Source of the DNA: JAKSPM01 sp964450645
GTDB lineage: Bacteria > Bacillota > Clostridia > Oscillospirales > Oscillospiraceae
NCBI GenBank assembly: GCA_964450645.1
Contig: CAYVEB010000012.1
Coordinates: 1 to 52,612, forward strand
Length of the DNA: 52,612 bases
Reading direction: 5' to 3'
Every line of letters begins with the position of its first letter. The first letter of the stretch is position 1. Below the pieces are notes generated by a model. The model saw nothing but the letters and a program-made list of their open reading frames with translations, did not search any database and was not told where the DNA came from. The translations under genes were made by a program, and so were the position numbers. Below are positions 1 to 8,391 of the stretch, piece after piece.

Positions 1-481
1 AGCCCAGGAATACCGCGCCAAGGAACGCCACAAACACGCCCAGCTGCGCGGCCGCGCCCAGCAGCATACTCTTGGAATTCGCGATCAGCGGGCCGAAGTC
101 GGTCATCGCGCCGACGCCCATAAAGATCAGCGACGGATAAATGCCGGCCTTTACGCCGATGTAGAAGAAGTCCAGCAGGCCGCCTTCTTGCATGACGTGA
201 CCGTAGCTGTGGTAATACTGGCTGGTCTCATCCATAAAGGCCGTCCAGATTTCCGGATGATACAGGCCGGAGTTGGGCAGGTTGGTCAGCAAGCAGCCAA
301 ATGCAATGCCGACCAGCAGCAGCGGTTCAAATTTCTTGACAATACCCAGATACAGCAGCACGCAGGCCACAACAATCATGGCCAAAGACTTCCAGCCGTC
401 GCCAGTAAAGAAGCTGGCAAAGCCAGAGTCCTGCCACAGCTTCAGCAAGGTATCGCTGATACTAAAAGCAAGTACGTTCAT
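1..481 (-). CDS. oadB: Sodium-pumping oxaloacetate decarboxylase beta subunit, partial
   Basis: This is the N-terminal 160 residues of the membrane subunit that decarboxylates carboxybiotin and couples it to Na+ export; the C-terminus lies beyond the window edge. The ATG at 481 follows AAGGAGG. The translated start MNVLAFSISDTLLKLWQDSG and the stretch AGIYPSLIFMGVGAMTDFGP (the conserved region that opens the Na+ channel core) identify the OadB/MmdB/GcdB family. It is the last visible gene of the minus-strand order oadA, oadG, biotin carrier, oadB, 11 bases after the carrier gene. The family also serves methylmalonyl-CoA and glutaconyl-CoA decarboxylases. The OadA-type carboxyltransferase upstream makes oxaloacetate the likely substrate. 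Confidence 0.9.
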   Translation of the reverse strand, partial: MNVLAFSISDTLLKLWQDSGFASFFTGDGWKSLAMIVVACVLLYLGIVKKFEPLLLVGIAFGCLLTNLPNSGLYHPEIWTAFMDETSQYYHSYGHVMQEGGLLDFFYIGVKAGIYPSLIFMGVGAMTDFGPLIANSKSMLLGAAAQLGVFVAFLGAVFLG

Positions 482-492
482 GGACATCCTCC

Positions 493-888
<396 letters not shown>

Positions 889-890
889 GC

Positions 891-1247
891 TTACCGAACC
901 TCCTTGATGGATTTGAACCGAAGCTCATTCAGGGGTTTTTGCAGCCGGTTGGCAACGATGGCCATGATCAACGCCGCGTCCCGGTCACTGACCGTATGCA
1001 GCTTGATTTCGCCCGCGGTTCCGGAAGCCGGTTCCGCCGTAACTACAGGAGCGGTCTCCACCTGGGCTGCCACAGGCGCGGGAGCTTTCTTCTGGGAGCG
1101 CATCAGCTTTCCCACAACATAGATCACCGCCATCAGCAGGATTAGGCCAACAAACACCACAGCGTAGCCCAGAATGGCAACCAAGGTGGCCGTGCCAATG
1201 CCAATTTGCTCCATTTCCTTATTGATTGCAAAGGCTAAAAACGTCAT
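891..1247 (-). CDS. oadG: Oxaloacetate decarboxylase gamma-type subunit
   Basis: This is a small (118 aa) single-pass membrane protein of the OadG family, which anchors and assembles the decarboxylase. Residues 17-47 hold one hydrophobic helix (TLVAILGYAVVFVGLILLMAVIYVVG), written here only as evidence of the family pattern. A Lys/Pro/Ala-rich linker follows, then a short C-terminal segment including DAALIMAIVANRL that resembles the OadG tail. Its stop is 2 bases before the carrier gene and its start is 12 bases after oadA, so the genes are co-transcribed. The family is poorly conserved and the call leans partly on gene order. Confidence 0.85.
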   Translation of the reverse strand: MTFLAFAINKEMEQIGIGTATLVAILGYAVVFVGLILLMAVIYVVGKLMRSQKKAPAPVAAQVETAPVVTAEPASGTAGEIKLHTVSDRDAALIMAIVANRLQKPLNELRFKSIKEVR

Positions 1248-1259
1248 GCCCTCTCCCCC

Positions 1260-2660
1260 TTACAGTTCCTCGATGGAGTAAGTGACGATGTTCTCTTCCT
1301 TGGCCTTGCGCTCTTCCAGGAACTTTTTCGCCTGCTCCGGGAAGCAGATGTAGCTCATCAGGTCCTCTTCCGAACGGGCCAGATCGCCCAGCTCTTTCTT
1401 GGCCTTCTTCATTTCCTCGCCGGTGCGCTTCTGATCTTCGATCCGGCAGTCCACAGGCTTCGCGCCCTTGAGGATCTTGGCTTCCAGCTCCGCGTTCACG
1501 GGCGCGGGAGCAATGCCATATTCGCCCTTGAAGTAGTTCTGCACTTCCTTGGACACAGTCTTGTACCGCTCGCCGAGCAGCACGTTCGTAACCGCCTGGT
1601 TACCCACCATCTGAGACAGCGGCGTGACCAGCGGAGGATAACCCAAATCCTTGCGGACATTGGGGATCTCGGCCAGAGCTTCGTCAAACTTGTCCATCGC
1701 GTGCATGTCCGTCAGGTTGGCAATCATGTTGGAGAGCATCCCGCCGGGAACCTTGTAGACCAGCGCCTGCGCGTCGGTCGCCATGCTCTTGGGGTTGATG
1801 CGGCCGGAGGCCACATACTTTTCCTTCACAGGCTTGAAGAAATCGTTGACCTTGTTGATCACATCTTCTTTCAGACCGGTCCGGATGCCGTACTGCTCCA
1901 GCGCGTAGAACATCGTCTCCGTGGCCGGCTGAGAGGTACCGTTGGAGAAACAGGAGGTGGCGGTATCCACCACGTCGATGCCGGACTCGATCGCTTTCGT
2001 CACCGTCATGTATGCCATTCCGGTCGTGCAGTGCGTGTGCAGGATAAGCGGCATATCGCCCACGGCGTCTTTAATGCCCTTGATCAGGCTTTCCGCCTCA
2101 TAGGGACTCATCGTACCGGCCATGTCCTTCAAGCAGATGGTTTTGAAGCCCATATTTTTCAGTTCCTTGCACATATCGACGTATTTTTGCACGGTATGCA
2201 CCGGACTCTGCGTATAGGAAATGCAGCCGGAAGCGATCGTGCGCTTATTCGCGTATTTCATGGTGGCGTCCAGCGCCGTTCCCAGATTACGGAAATCGTT
2301 CAGCGCGTCAAAAATTCGGATGATGTCAATGCCGTTCTTAATGGACAACTCAACGAATTTTTCCACCACGTCGTCATGGTAGTGTTTATAGCCCAGCAGA
2401 TTCTGACCGCGCAGCAGCATCTGCAAACGGGTGTTGGGCATGTGCTTGCGGATATTCCGCAGACGTTCCCACGGATCTTCCCCCAGGTAGCGCAGGCAAG
2501 AGTCAAACGTTGCGCCGCCCCAGCACTCCACGGAATAATAACCCGCTTTGTCCATGGTGGACAGGATCTCTTCATAGTCGCTATAGGGCAGGCGGGTCGC
2601 CATCAGCGACTGGTTGGCATCACGAAGAACTGTTTCAGTCAGTTGAACTTTTCGTGCCAT
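1260..2660 (-). CDS. oadA: Oxaloacetate decarboxylase alpha subunit (carboxyltransferase)
   Basis: This cytosolic subunit transfers the carboxyl group of oxaloacetate to biotin, releasing pyruvate. It has 466 residues, the length of the carboxyltransferase plus conserved carboxylase domain without the biotinyl domain. The start region LTETVLRDANQSLMATRLP is the family signature. GYYSVECWGGATFDSCLRYL and the metal-site stretch ILHTHCTTGMAYMTV are also clear. The pyruvate carboxylase B subunit has the same fold, but the adjacent oadG and oadB genes support the Na+-pump role. An upstream RBS (CGGAGGG) precedes the ATG. It is the first gene of the operon, 98 bases after pckA. Confidence 0.93.
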   Translation of the reverse strand: MARKVQLTETVLRDANQSLMATRLPYSDYEEILSTMDKAGYYSVECWGGATFDSCLRYLGEDPWERLRNIRKHMPNTRLQMLLRGQNLLGYKHYHDDVVEKFVELSIKNGIDIIRIFDALNDFRNLGTALDATMKYANKRTIASGCISYTQSPVHTVQKYVDMCKELKNMGFKTICLKDMAGTMSPYEAESLIKGIKDAVGDMPLILHTHCTTGMAYMTVTKAIESGIDVVDTATSCFSNGTSQPATETMFYALEQYGIRTGLKEDVINKVNDFFKPVKEKYVASGRINPKSMATDAQALVYKVPGGMLSNMIANLTDMHAMDKFDEALAEIPNVRKDLGYPPLVTPLSQMVGNQAVTNVLLGERYKTVSKEVQNYFKGEYGIAPAPVNAELEAKILKGAKPVDCRIEDQKRTGEEMKKAKKELGDLARSEEDLMSYICFPEQAKKFLEERKAKEENIVTYSIEEL

Positions 2661-2724
2661 ACTTTCCCTCCGTTACAGAATTTTTATATGCTCCCGCCCG
2701 CTTCTCAGGCGGAACAATTTTCCG

Positions 2725-2748
2725 CGGGCAGTCCATAAGGACTGCCCG
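2725..2748 (-). other. Stem-loop between pckA and the oad operon
   Basis: A perfect 10-bp inverted repeat (CGGGCAGTCC / GGACTGCCCG, 4-nt loop) lies in the 98-base gap between pckA and oadA. On the minus strand it is followed by CGGAAAATTG, with no real U-tract, so it is a weak terminator at best. It may allow partial read-through or protect the pckA mRNA 3' end. A second GC-rich hairpin (2699-2712 region) follows. Confidence 0.55.
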
Positions 2749-2758
2749 GTTTTGCAAA

Positions 2759-4327
2759 TCACTCGGCCTTGGGACCGGCGGCAACCACTTCCGCGCTCAT
2801 ATGGGTGTATTTCTTGAAGTTCTCCACAAACGCCCTGGACAGCTCCTTGGCCTTGGCGGCATACGCAGCCTTGTCCTCCCAGGTGTTCTCCACGATCAGC
2901 AGATCGGACGGGACGCCCTCAATCTTGGTGGGAACCAGCACGCCAAAATACGGATCCTTGACCAGTTCCACTTTTTCAATCGCGCCGGTCAGGGCGGCGG
3001 TGACCATCTTTCGGGTATAGGCCAGCTTCATGCGCTTGCCTGTGCCGTTCCAGCCGGTGTTGACCAAATACACATTGGCGCCGGACTTTTCAACCTTTTC
3101 CGCCAGCATCGCAGCGTACACAGACGGATCCAACGGCAGGAAAGGCTCGCCGAAACAGGTGGAGAAGGTGGGAACGGGAGAGGTGATGCCGATTTCCGTG
3201 CCGGCCAGCTTGGAGGTAAAGCCGGAAACAAAGTAGTACATCGCCTGATTCCGATCCAGCTTGGAAATGGGGGGCAGGACGCCGTATGCGTCGGCCGTCA
3301 GGAAAATCACGGTCTTCGGCACGCTGGAGGACTTGCCGGACAGCTCCGCGTTGTTGATATACTCCACAGGATAGCCTACGCGGGAGTTCTCAGCCAGAGA
3401 GGCGTCGTCAAAGTCAAACTCGCGGGTGTCGGGATCCATCACGACGTTTTCCACCAGAGCGCCAAACTTGATGGCGTTGTAAATATCCGGCTCTTTCTCC
3501 GCAGAGAGGTTGATGCACTTTGCATAGCAGCCGCCCTCAAAGTTGAACACGGAGTCATCCGCCCAGCCATGCTCGTCGTCGCCGATCAGCTTACGGTCGG
3601 GGTCAGCGGATAAGGTGGTCTTACCGGTGCCGGACAGGCCGAAGAACACAGCGGAATCGCCCTGTTCCCCGATGTTCGCGGAACAGTGCATCGGGAAAAC
3701 GCCCATCTTGGGCAGGACATAGTTCATCACGGAGAATACGGACTTCTTAATTTCGCCGGCGTACTGCGTACCGCAGATGACCACCATGTGCTTTTCATAG
3801 TCGATGAGAATGGCCGCTTCGCTGCGGGTGCCGTCGATTTCGGGGATGCACTTGAAGCCGGGTGCCGCGATGATGGTGTAGTCCTCTTTAAAATTGGCCA
3901 GGTCTTCCGCGGTGGGGCGGCGAAGCAGCTGATGGATGAACAGGTTCTGCGATGCCAGCTCATTGACGATGCGGAAAGACTTGGTGTACTTGGGATCGGC
4001 GCCCGCGAAGCCGTCAAAGATAAAAATCTCTTTGTTCTGCAAATAGGCGATCACCTTGCTGTAAATCGCGTCGAATCGCTCCTGAGAAATGGGCCGGTTG
4101 ACCTTGCCCCAGGCGATCTCGTCATGGACGCCTTCGGAATCTACGATAAACTTGTCGTTCGCGGAACGGCCAGTATACTTTCCAGTTTTCACTACCAGCG
4201 CGCCGGTATTGGACAAGGTGCCCTCGCCGCGGCGAAGCGCATGCTCCGTCAGCTGCGCGGGCGTCAGGTTGCGATAAACCGCGGCCGCGTTGATGATGCC
4301 GAGCTTTTCCAGGCCATAAGTTTCCAT
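2759..4327 (-). CDS. pckA: Phosphoenolpyruvate carboxykinase (ATP)
   Basis: Interconverts oxaloacetate + ATP with PEP + CO2 + ADP in the cytosol. In anaerobes it often runs toward oxaloacetate to conserve energy. The 522-residue length is normal for the ATP-dependent family. The kinase-1a P-loop is GLSGTGKTTLSADPDR and the metal/nucleotide motif is LIGDDEHGWADDSVFNFEGG. CGTQYAGEIKKSVFSVMNY supplies the conserved Lys, and NTGWNGTGKRM is near the C-terminus. An RBS (AGGAGG) sits about 9 bases before the ATG. Together with the adjacent Na+-pumping oxaloacetate decarboxylase it forms a PEP-oxaloacetate-pyruvate node. Confidence 0.96.
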   Translation of the reverse strand: METYGLEKLGIINAAAVYRNLTPAQLTEHALRRGEGTLSNTGALVVKTGKYTGRSANDKFIVDSEGVHDEIAWGKVNRPISQERFDAIYSKVIAYLQNKEIFIFDGFAGADPKYTKSFRIVNELASQNLFIHQLLRRPTAEDLANFKEDYTIIAAPGFKCIPEIDGTRSEAAILIDYEKHMVVICGTQYAGEIKKSVFSVMNYVLPKMGVFPMHCSANIGEQGDSAVFFGLSGTGKTTLSADPDRKLIGDDEHGWADDSVFNFEGGCYAKCINLSAEKEPDIYNAIKFGALVENVVMDPDTREFDFDDASLAENSRVGYPVEYINNAELSGKSSSVPKTVIFLTADAYGVLPPISKLDRNQAMYYFVSGFTSKLAGTEIGITSPVPTFSTCFGEPFLPLDPSVYAAMLAEKVEKSGANVYLVNTGWNGTGKRMKLAYTRKMVTAALTGAIEKVELVKDPYFGVLVPTKIEGVPSDLLIVENTWEDKAAYAAKAKELSRAFVENFKKYTHMSAEVVAAGPKAE

Positions 4328-4427
4328 ATAGTGTTCTCCTCCTGAATCAGAATTCTAGCCTCCGCCAGGCCGGCGGGGCATTATTTAAAAACGTATTGGA
4401 CAAATCGCCAACGTTCACCAAATAAAA

Positions 4428-4460
4428 GTATATCACTGTTTGCAAAAGATTTCCACAACA
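4428..4460 (-). promoter_or_regulatory. Probable pckA promoter (extended -10)
   Basis: On the minus strand TGATATACT is an extended -10 (TGnTATACT) about 100 bases upstream of pckA. The matching -35 is weak (TGGAAA at 17 bases). The surrounding 4340-4550 stretch is AT-rich and contains no convincing gene. Confidence 0.4.
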
Positions 4461-4587
4461 TTTTTTCTTTTTTATTACATTTTTCAAAATTTGTGAAAAT
4501 CGCCAAAAAACGTCCTGGGTAGACATCCTTTCCCTTCTATTTCCCATCAGAAAAATGGAACAATATGAAATTATACCCGCTCCAGCC

Positions 4588-4616
4588 TTGACAAACCAGC
4601 GCGCATATGGTACAAT
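4588..4616 (+). promoter_or_regulatory. Strong sigma-A promoter ahead of a structured RNA / the polyamine operon
   Basis: TTGACA (4588-4593), a 17-base spacer and TACAAT (4611-4616). Transcription should start near 4623. The next good start codon (speA, 5203) is about 580 bases away, so a long untranslated RNA is implied. Confidence 0.8.
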
Positions 4617-4619
4617 CCT

Positions 4620-5130
4620 TTATAGAATTTGGAAGAATTGGATGCAGCTGCACGTTTCGGACGCGAGCCCTCCCGGCATGGTGCGCGGCGGGGTTCCACG
4701 AAACGTATTTTAAGCGGTTTTTTCGCTTAAAGCGGCAATGTGCGCCAGCATATGCTTTCCCCGAGAGTGCAGCGAGGGAATAGTATGAGAGTTTTTCCAA
4801 CGCAATTTCTGGACCACTCCCCGGCGGGAGTTGAGGCCATACGGACAGCCGGGTCCGCTGCCGAATGGCAACTTGCGTTGCCTTATTGATAGCTTTTGCG
4901 GTTTTTTCCGCAAAGGTTTGCGAATTTTATAAGTTGGTTTCTTACAAACCGAACAGCGTCCAGGCGCTGACTTGTGAAACGGTCAATAAGAGTCGTAAAA
5001 GTATCATGCTATATAAACTCTGACATGCTCCGCAGTCTTCCATAATCTAAGACGGCTTGCGTCCTTTTGGGTACGCGCGTCTTCTTCGCCGCACATGGGG
5101 TTCCCAGTGTCGGCAGCAGATTTGGCAGCA
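4620..5130 (+). ncRNA. Candidate structured leader or free-standing ncRNA upstream of speA
   Basis: No convincing coding sequence lies here, but the predicted transcript is full of helices that can be drawn by eye. ACGTTTCG 4652-4659 pairs with 4699-4706. TTAAGCG 4710-4716 pairs with 4724-4730. TTCCC 4757-4761 pairs with 4776-4780. A three-way junction is closed by CAACGCAA 4798-4805 with 4873-4880, and encloses ACTCCC/GGGAGT (4816-4831) and GCCAT/ATGGC (4836-4869) with an inner CGGAC/GTCCG. TTTGCGG 4895-4901 pairs with 4908-4914. AAGACG/CGTCTT (5049-5083) has an inner GCGT/ACGC. A bulged helix spans 5088-5114. I could not match it to RNase P RNA, tmRNA, SRP RNA, 6S RNA, T-box or the riboswitch consensuses I know. 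It could be one long leader, or an independent RNA followed by a separate regulatory leader. Confidence 0.55.
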
Positions 5131-5173
5131 ACCAAGGCAACCGCTGGTCGGTTTGCCTTGGTTTTTGTTGTTT
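5131..5173 (+). terminator. Intrinsic terminator / attenuator just before speA
   Basis: ACCAAGGCAA (5131-5140) pairs perfectly with TTGCCTTGGT (5153-5162) and runs straight into TTTTTGTTGTTT. It ends 30 bases before the speA start codon. It either ends the upstream ncRNA or acts as the expression platform of a riboswitch-like leader. Confidence 0.85.
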
Positions 5174-5202
5174 GCCGACTATGGCCATCGAGGTGGATAG
5201 AT

Positions 5203-6654
5203 ATGAAAATGAGATTGGATCAAAACCAGGCGCCGATCTATGAAGCGCTGGAACGTTTCCGCGAAATGCGGGTGGTTCCTTTTGACGTCCCCGGCCACAA
5301 GCGCGGCCGGGGCAATCCGGAGCTGACCGCCTTTTTGGGAAAACAGTGCGTCGATGTGGATGTCAACAGCATGAAGCCGCTGGACAACCTTTGCCATCCC
5401 GTTTCGGTCATTCGCCAGGCGGAGGAATTGGCGGCCGATGCGTTTGGCGCCGCGCATGCATTTTTGATGGTCGGCGGCACCACCAGCGCGGTGCAGAGCA
5501 TGGTACTCACGGCCTGCAAGCGGGGCGATGAAATTATTTTGCCCAGAAACGTCCACCGCAGCGTAATTAATGCTTTGGTTTTGTGCGGAGCGATTCCGGT
5601 GTATGTGAACCCGGAGGTCAATCAAAAGCTGGGGATTTCCCAGGGTATGAAGCGCCAGGAGCTGGCCAAGGCCATCGCCGAGCACCCGAACGCGGTGGCG
5701 GTGTTGGCTAACAATCCCACCTATTATGGCATCTGTTCCGATCTGCGCGCCATTGTCCAGATGGCCCACCAGGCCGGAATGCTCTGCCTGGTGGACGAAG
5801 CCCACGGGACCCACTTCTATTTTGGCGAGAACCAGCCTGTTTCCGCCATGGCGGCGGGCGCCGATATGGCGGCCGTCTCCATGCACAAGAGCGGCGGCAG
5901 TCTGACCCAATCCAGTTTCCTACTGGCCGGCCCCGGCGTCCACCAGGGCTATGTGCGCCAGATCATCAACCTGACCCAAACCACCTCCGGCAGCTATCTG
6001 CTGATGTCCAGCCTGGACATTTCCCGGCGCAACCTGGCCCTCCGCGGGAAACAGGTGTTCAACGTCGTGCGGGATCTGGCGGAATATGCCCGCGAGGAGA
6101 TCAACGCCATCGGCGACTACTACGCCTTTGGCCGGGAACTGATCGACGGCGACTCCGTGTTTGACTTCGACGCCACCAAACTCAGCGTCCACACGCTGGA
6201 CATTGGCCTGGCAGGGATCGAGGTCTACGACGCCCTACGTGACGATTACGACATTCAAATTGAATTTGGCGACCTGGGCAACATTCTGGCCTATCTGTCC
6301 ATCGGCGACCGCGTCCAGGAGGTGGAGCGGCTGGTCAGCGCGCTGGCCGAGATTCGCCGGCGTTACCGGCGGGATCCGGCGGGCCTGCTGAGCCAGGAAT
6401 ACATTGATCCAATCGTGGTCGCCAGTCCGCAGGAGGCGTTCTATGCGGAAAAGGTCAGTCTCCCGCTGGCCGAAACGGAGGGCCGCGTCTGCAGCGAGTT
6501 TGTGATGTGCTATCCTCCCGGGATCCCCATCCTCGCCCCCGGCGAGCGGATCACAGCGGACATTTTGCAGTATATCACCTATGCCCGGGCCAAGGGCTGC
6601 CAGCTCACCGGCCCGGAGGATCCCAACATTGAATACCTGAACGTACTGCGCTAG
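5203..6654 (+). CDS. speA: Orn/Lys/Arg decarboxylase, probably arginine decarboxylase
   Basis: A PLP enzyme of the fold-I Orn/Lys/Arg decarboxylase family (483 aa, the short Bacillus SpeA type). VPFDVPGHKRGRG is the N-terminal signature. VDEAHGTHFYFG carries the PLP Asp, and SMHKSGGSLTQSSFL carries the Schiff-base Lys. The ATG at 5203 with GAGGTGG upstream is preferred; an open frame back to 5095 runs through the terminator hairpin. The family also contains lysine and ornithine decarboxylases. The agmatinase-like gene two positions downstream makes arginine to agmatine the best guess. First gene of the polyamine operon. Confidence 0.88.
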   Translation: MKMRLDQNQAPIYEALERFREMRVVPFDVPGHKRGRGNPELTAFLGKQCVDVDVNSMKPLDNLCHPVSVIRQAEELAADAFGAAHAFLMVGGTTSAVQSMVLTACKRGDEIILPRNVHRSVINALVLCGAIPVYVNPEVNQKLGISQGMKRQELAKAIAEHPNAVAVLANNPTYYGICSDLRAIVQMAHQAGMLCLVDEAHGTHFYFGENQPVSAMAAGADMAAVSMHKSGGSLTQSSFLLAGPGVHQGYVRQIINLTQTTSGSYLLMSSLDISRRNLALRGKQVFNVVRDLAEYAREEINAIGDYYAFGRELIDGDSVFDFDATKLSVHTLDIGLAGIEVYDALRDDYDIQIEFGDLGNILAYLSIGDRVQEVERLVSALAEIRRRYRRDPAGLLSQEYIDPIVVASPQEAFYAEKVSLPLAETEGRVCSEFVMCYPPGIPILAPGERITADILQYITYARAKGCQLTGPEDPNIEYLNVLR

Positions 6655-6663
6655 GAGGCCGCC

Positions 6664-7521
6664 ATGGAGCTTTGGTTTAGTGAACACCACACCCCCGACG
6701 TCAAGCTGAGTCTGCGGGTCAGCAAGCAGCTGTTTTCCCATCAGAGCGAATTTCAGCGCATTGACATCCTGGAGACCCCGGAATTTGGCCGGGTCCTGGT
6801 ACTGGATGGAAATATTATGTTAACGGAACGGGACGAATTTATTTACGACGAAATGATCACCCATGTTCCCATGGCCGTCCACCCCAACGTTCAGACCGTG
6901 CTGGTAATTGGCGCAGGCGACGGCGGCGTGGTAAAAGAGCTGACACGTTACAATACTGTCCAGGAGATTGACCTTGTGGAGATGGACCCGCTGGTGGTTG
7001 AGGTCTGCCGGCGGTATCTGCCCGGCAACGCCTGTCGGCTGGACGACCCACGGGTGAATATTTACTATGAGAATGCATTAAAATATATTCGCCGGTGTGA
7101 GAACCGCTATGATCTGATCATTGTGGATTCCAATGACCCCTTTGGCCCCTCCGAGGGCCTGTTTACAAGGGAGTTCTACGGCAACTGTTATAAGGCCCTC
7201 CGGGAGGACGGGATCATGGTCAACCAGCAGGGCAGCCCCTTCTATGCTGAGGACGCCAACGCCATGCAGCGCAGTCATATGCGCATTGTCACGACTTTCC
7301 CCATCAGCCGTGTCTATCAGGCCCATATCCCGACCTATGCCGCCGGGTACTGGCTGTTTGGCTTTGCCAGTAAAAAGTACCACCCGGTGGACGATCTGGA
7401 TGCCCAGCGCTGGCGCGAACTGGGACTGCAGACCCGCTACTACACCACCCGGCTCCATGTGGGCGCGTTTTATCTGCCCGCTTTCCTGGAACGGAAGCTG
7501 CAGGAGGTGGAGTCATGTTAG
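6664..7521 (+). CDS. speE: Spermidine-synthase-family aminopropyltransferase
   Basis: A 285-residue protein of the PABS/spermidine synthase fold, which transfers an aminopropyl group from decarboxylated SAM to an amine. The SAM-binding VLVIGAGDGGVVKEL (residues about 79-93) and the catalytic-loop motif LIIVDSNDPFGPSEGLF are intact, as is FNHHP-like QGSPFY. The gene begins 9 bases after speA and overlaps speB by 7 bases. No adenosylmethionine decarboxylase (speD) is in the window, so the donor must be made elsewhere, or the enzyme does something other than putrescine to spermidine. In SpeA-type operons it may accept agmatine. Confidence 0.9.
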   Translation: MELWFSEHHTPDVKLSLRVSKQLFSHQSEFQRIDILETPEFGRVLVLDGNIMLTERDEFIYDEMITHVPMAVHPNVQTVLVIGAGDGGVVKELTRYNTVQEIDLVEMDPLVVEVCRRYLPGNACRLDDPRVNIYYENALKYIRRCENRYDLIIVDSNDPFGPSEGLFTREFYGNCYKALREDGIMVNQQGSPFYAEDANAMQRSHMRIVTTFPISRVYQAHIPTYAAGYWLFGFASKKYHPVDDLDAQRWRELGLQTRYYTTRLHVGAFYLPAFLERKLQEVESC

Positions 7522-8375
7522 CGCGCAACGTCGAGACTTTCCTGGGCTGCTGCAGCGACTACGCGCCGGCGAAATTGGTACTGTTCGGCGCGCCCTTCGA
7601 TTCGACAACCAGCTACCGTCCGGGCGCCCGCTTCGGCCCCTCCGCCATGCGCCATGAGAGCTACGGTCTTGAAACCTACAGTCCCTATCAGGACGCCGAC
7701 TTGGCGGACTGCGCTATCTTTGACAGCGGAGATCTGGAACTGTGCTTTGGCAGCGCCGAGGCCGCCCTGGCAGACATTCAGGCGCGCACGCAGGTGATTT
7801 TAAACGACGGCAAGCTGCCCGTCCTGCTCGGCGGCGAACATCTGGTGACGCTTGGGGCGGTGCGTGCGGTTCTGGAAAAATTCCCCAAGCTGCACATCGT
7901 CCACTTTGACGCCCATGCCGACCTCCGGGACGACTATTTGGGTGCAAAGCTCTCCCACGCGTGCGTTCTGCGCCGCTGCCACGATCTTTTGGGGGATGGA
8001 CGCATCCACCAGTTCTGCATCCGCAGCGGCGACCGGGAGGAGTTCCGCTTTGCCCGGGCGCATACGGATCTGCACAAGTTTGCCTTTGACGGTCTGGAGC
8101 CGCTCGTTGACGCGCTGAGCGCCGCCCAGACGCCGGTTTATTTTACAATTGATCTTGACTGCCTTGACCCGTCCTGTTTCCCCGGCACCGGCACGCCGGA
8201 GGCCGGAGGAATCACCTTCCCCGCCTTGCTAAACGCCATCCGTACGGTATGCCGCACCAACGTCGTGGCGGCCGACGTCAACGAACTCGCCCCCATGCTG
8301 GACGTCTCCGGCGCGTCCACGGCCATGGCATGCAAGGTACTGCGGGAGCTGATGCTCGCACTCTTGATACATTGA
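7515..8375 (+). CDS. speB: Agmatinase / aminopropylagmatine ureohydrolase family
   Basis: A 286-residue ureohydrolase of the arginase/agmatinase fold with a binuclear Mn centre. Metal ligands are visible in LLGGEHLVT, VHFDAHADLRDDY and FTIDLDCLDPSCFPGTGTPE. It would release urea from agmatine to give putrescine, or from N1-aminopropylagmatine to give spermidine; sequence alone does not separate these. It overlaps speE by 7 bases and is followed 16 bases later by the dehydrogenase, so it belongs to the same transcript. Confidence 0.9.
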   Translation: MLARNVETFLGCCSDYAPAKLVLFGAPFDSTTSYRPGARFGPSAMRHESYGLETYSPYQDADLADCAIFDSGDLELCFGSAEAALADIQARTQVILNDGKLPVLLGGEHLVTLGAVRAVLEKFPKLHIVHFDAHADLRDDYLGAKLSHACVLRRCHDLLGDGRIHQFCIRSGDREEFRFARAHTDLHKFAFDGLEPLVDALSAAQTPVYFTIDLDCLDPSCFPGTGTPEAGGITFPALLNAIRTVCRTNVVAADVNELAPMLDVSGASTAMACKVLRELMLALLIH

Positions 8376-8391
8376 AAGGAGAATCCGTCTT

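Noticed and set aside
1701..3613. Long plus-strand open frames (to 367 codons) antisense to oadA and pckA
   Set aside because: They mirror strongly conserved minus-strand genes, are His/Gln/Arg-rich, lack RBSs and resemble no protein; an effect of GC-rich third positions.
4620..5173. T-box, RNase P RNA, tmRNA, SRP RNA or 6S RNA upstream of speA
   Set aside because: None of the diagnostic strings is present: no T-box AGGGTGGNACCGCG, no GAGGAAAGTCC, no SRP GNAR tetraloop arm, no tmRNA tRNA-like end, no 6S single central bubble.
5095..5202. Longer speA start at ATG 5095
   Set aside because: The extra 36 codons run through the terminator hairpin and have no RBS; ATG 5203 has GAGGTGG and matches the family start.
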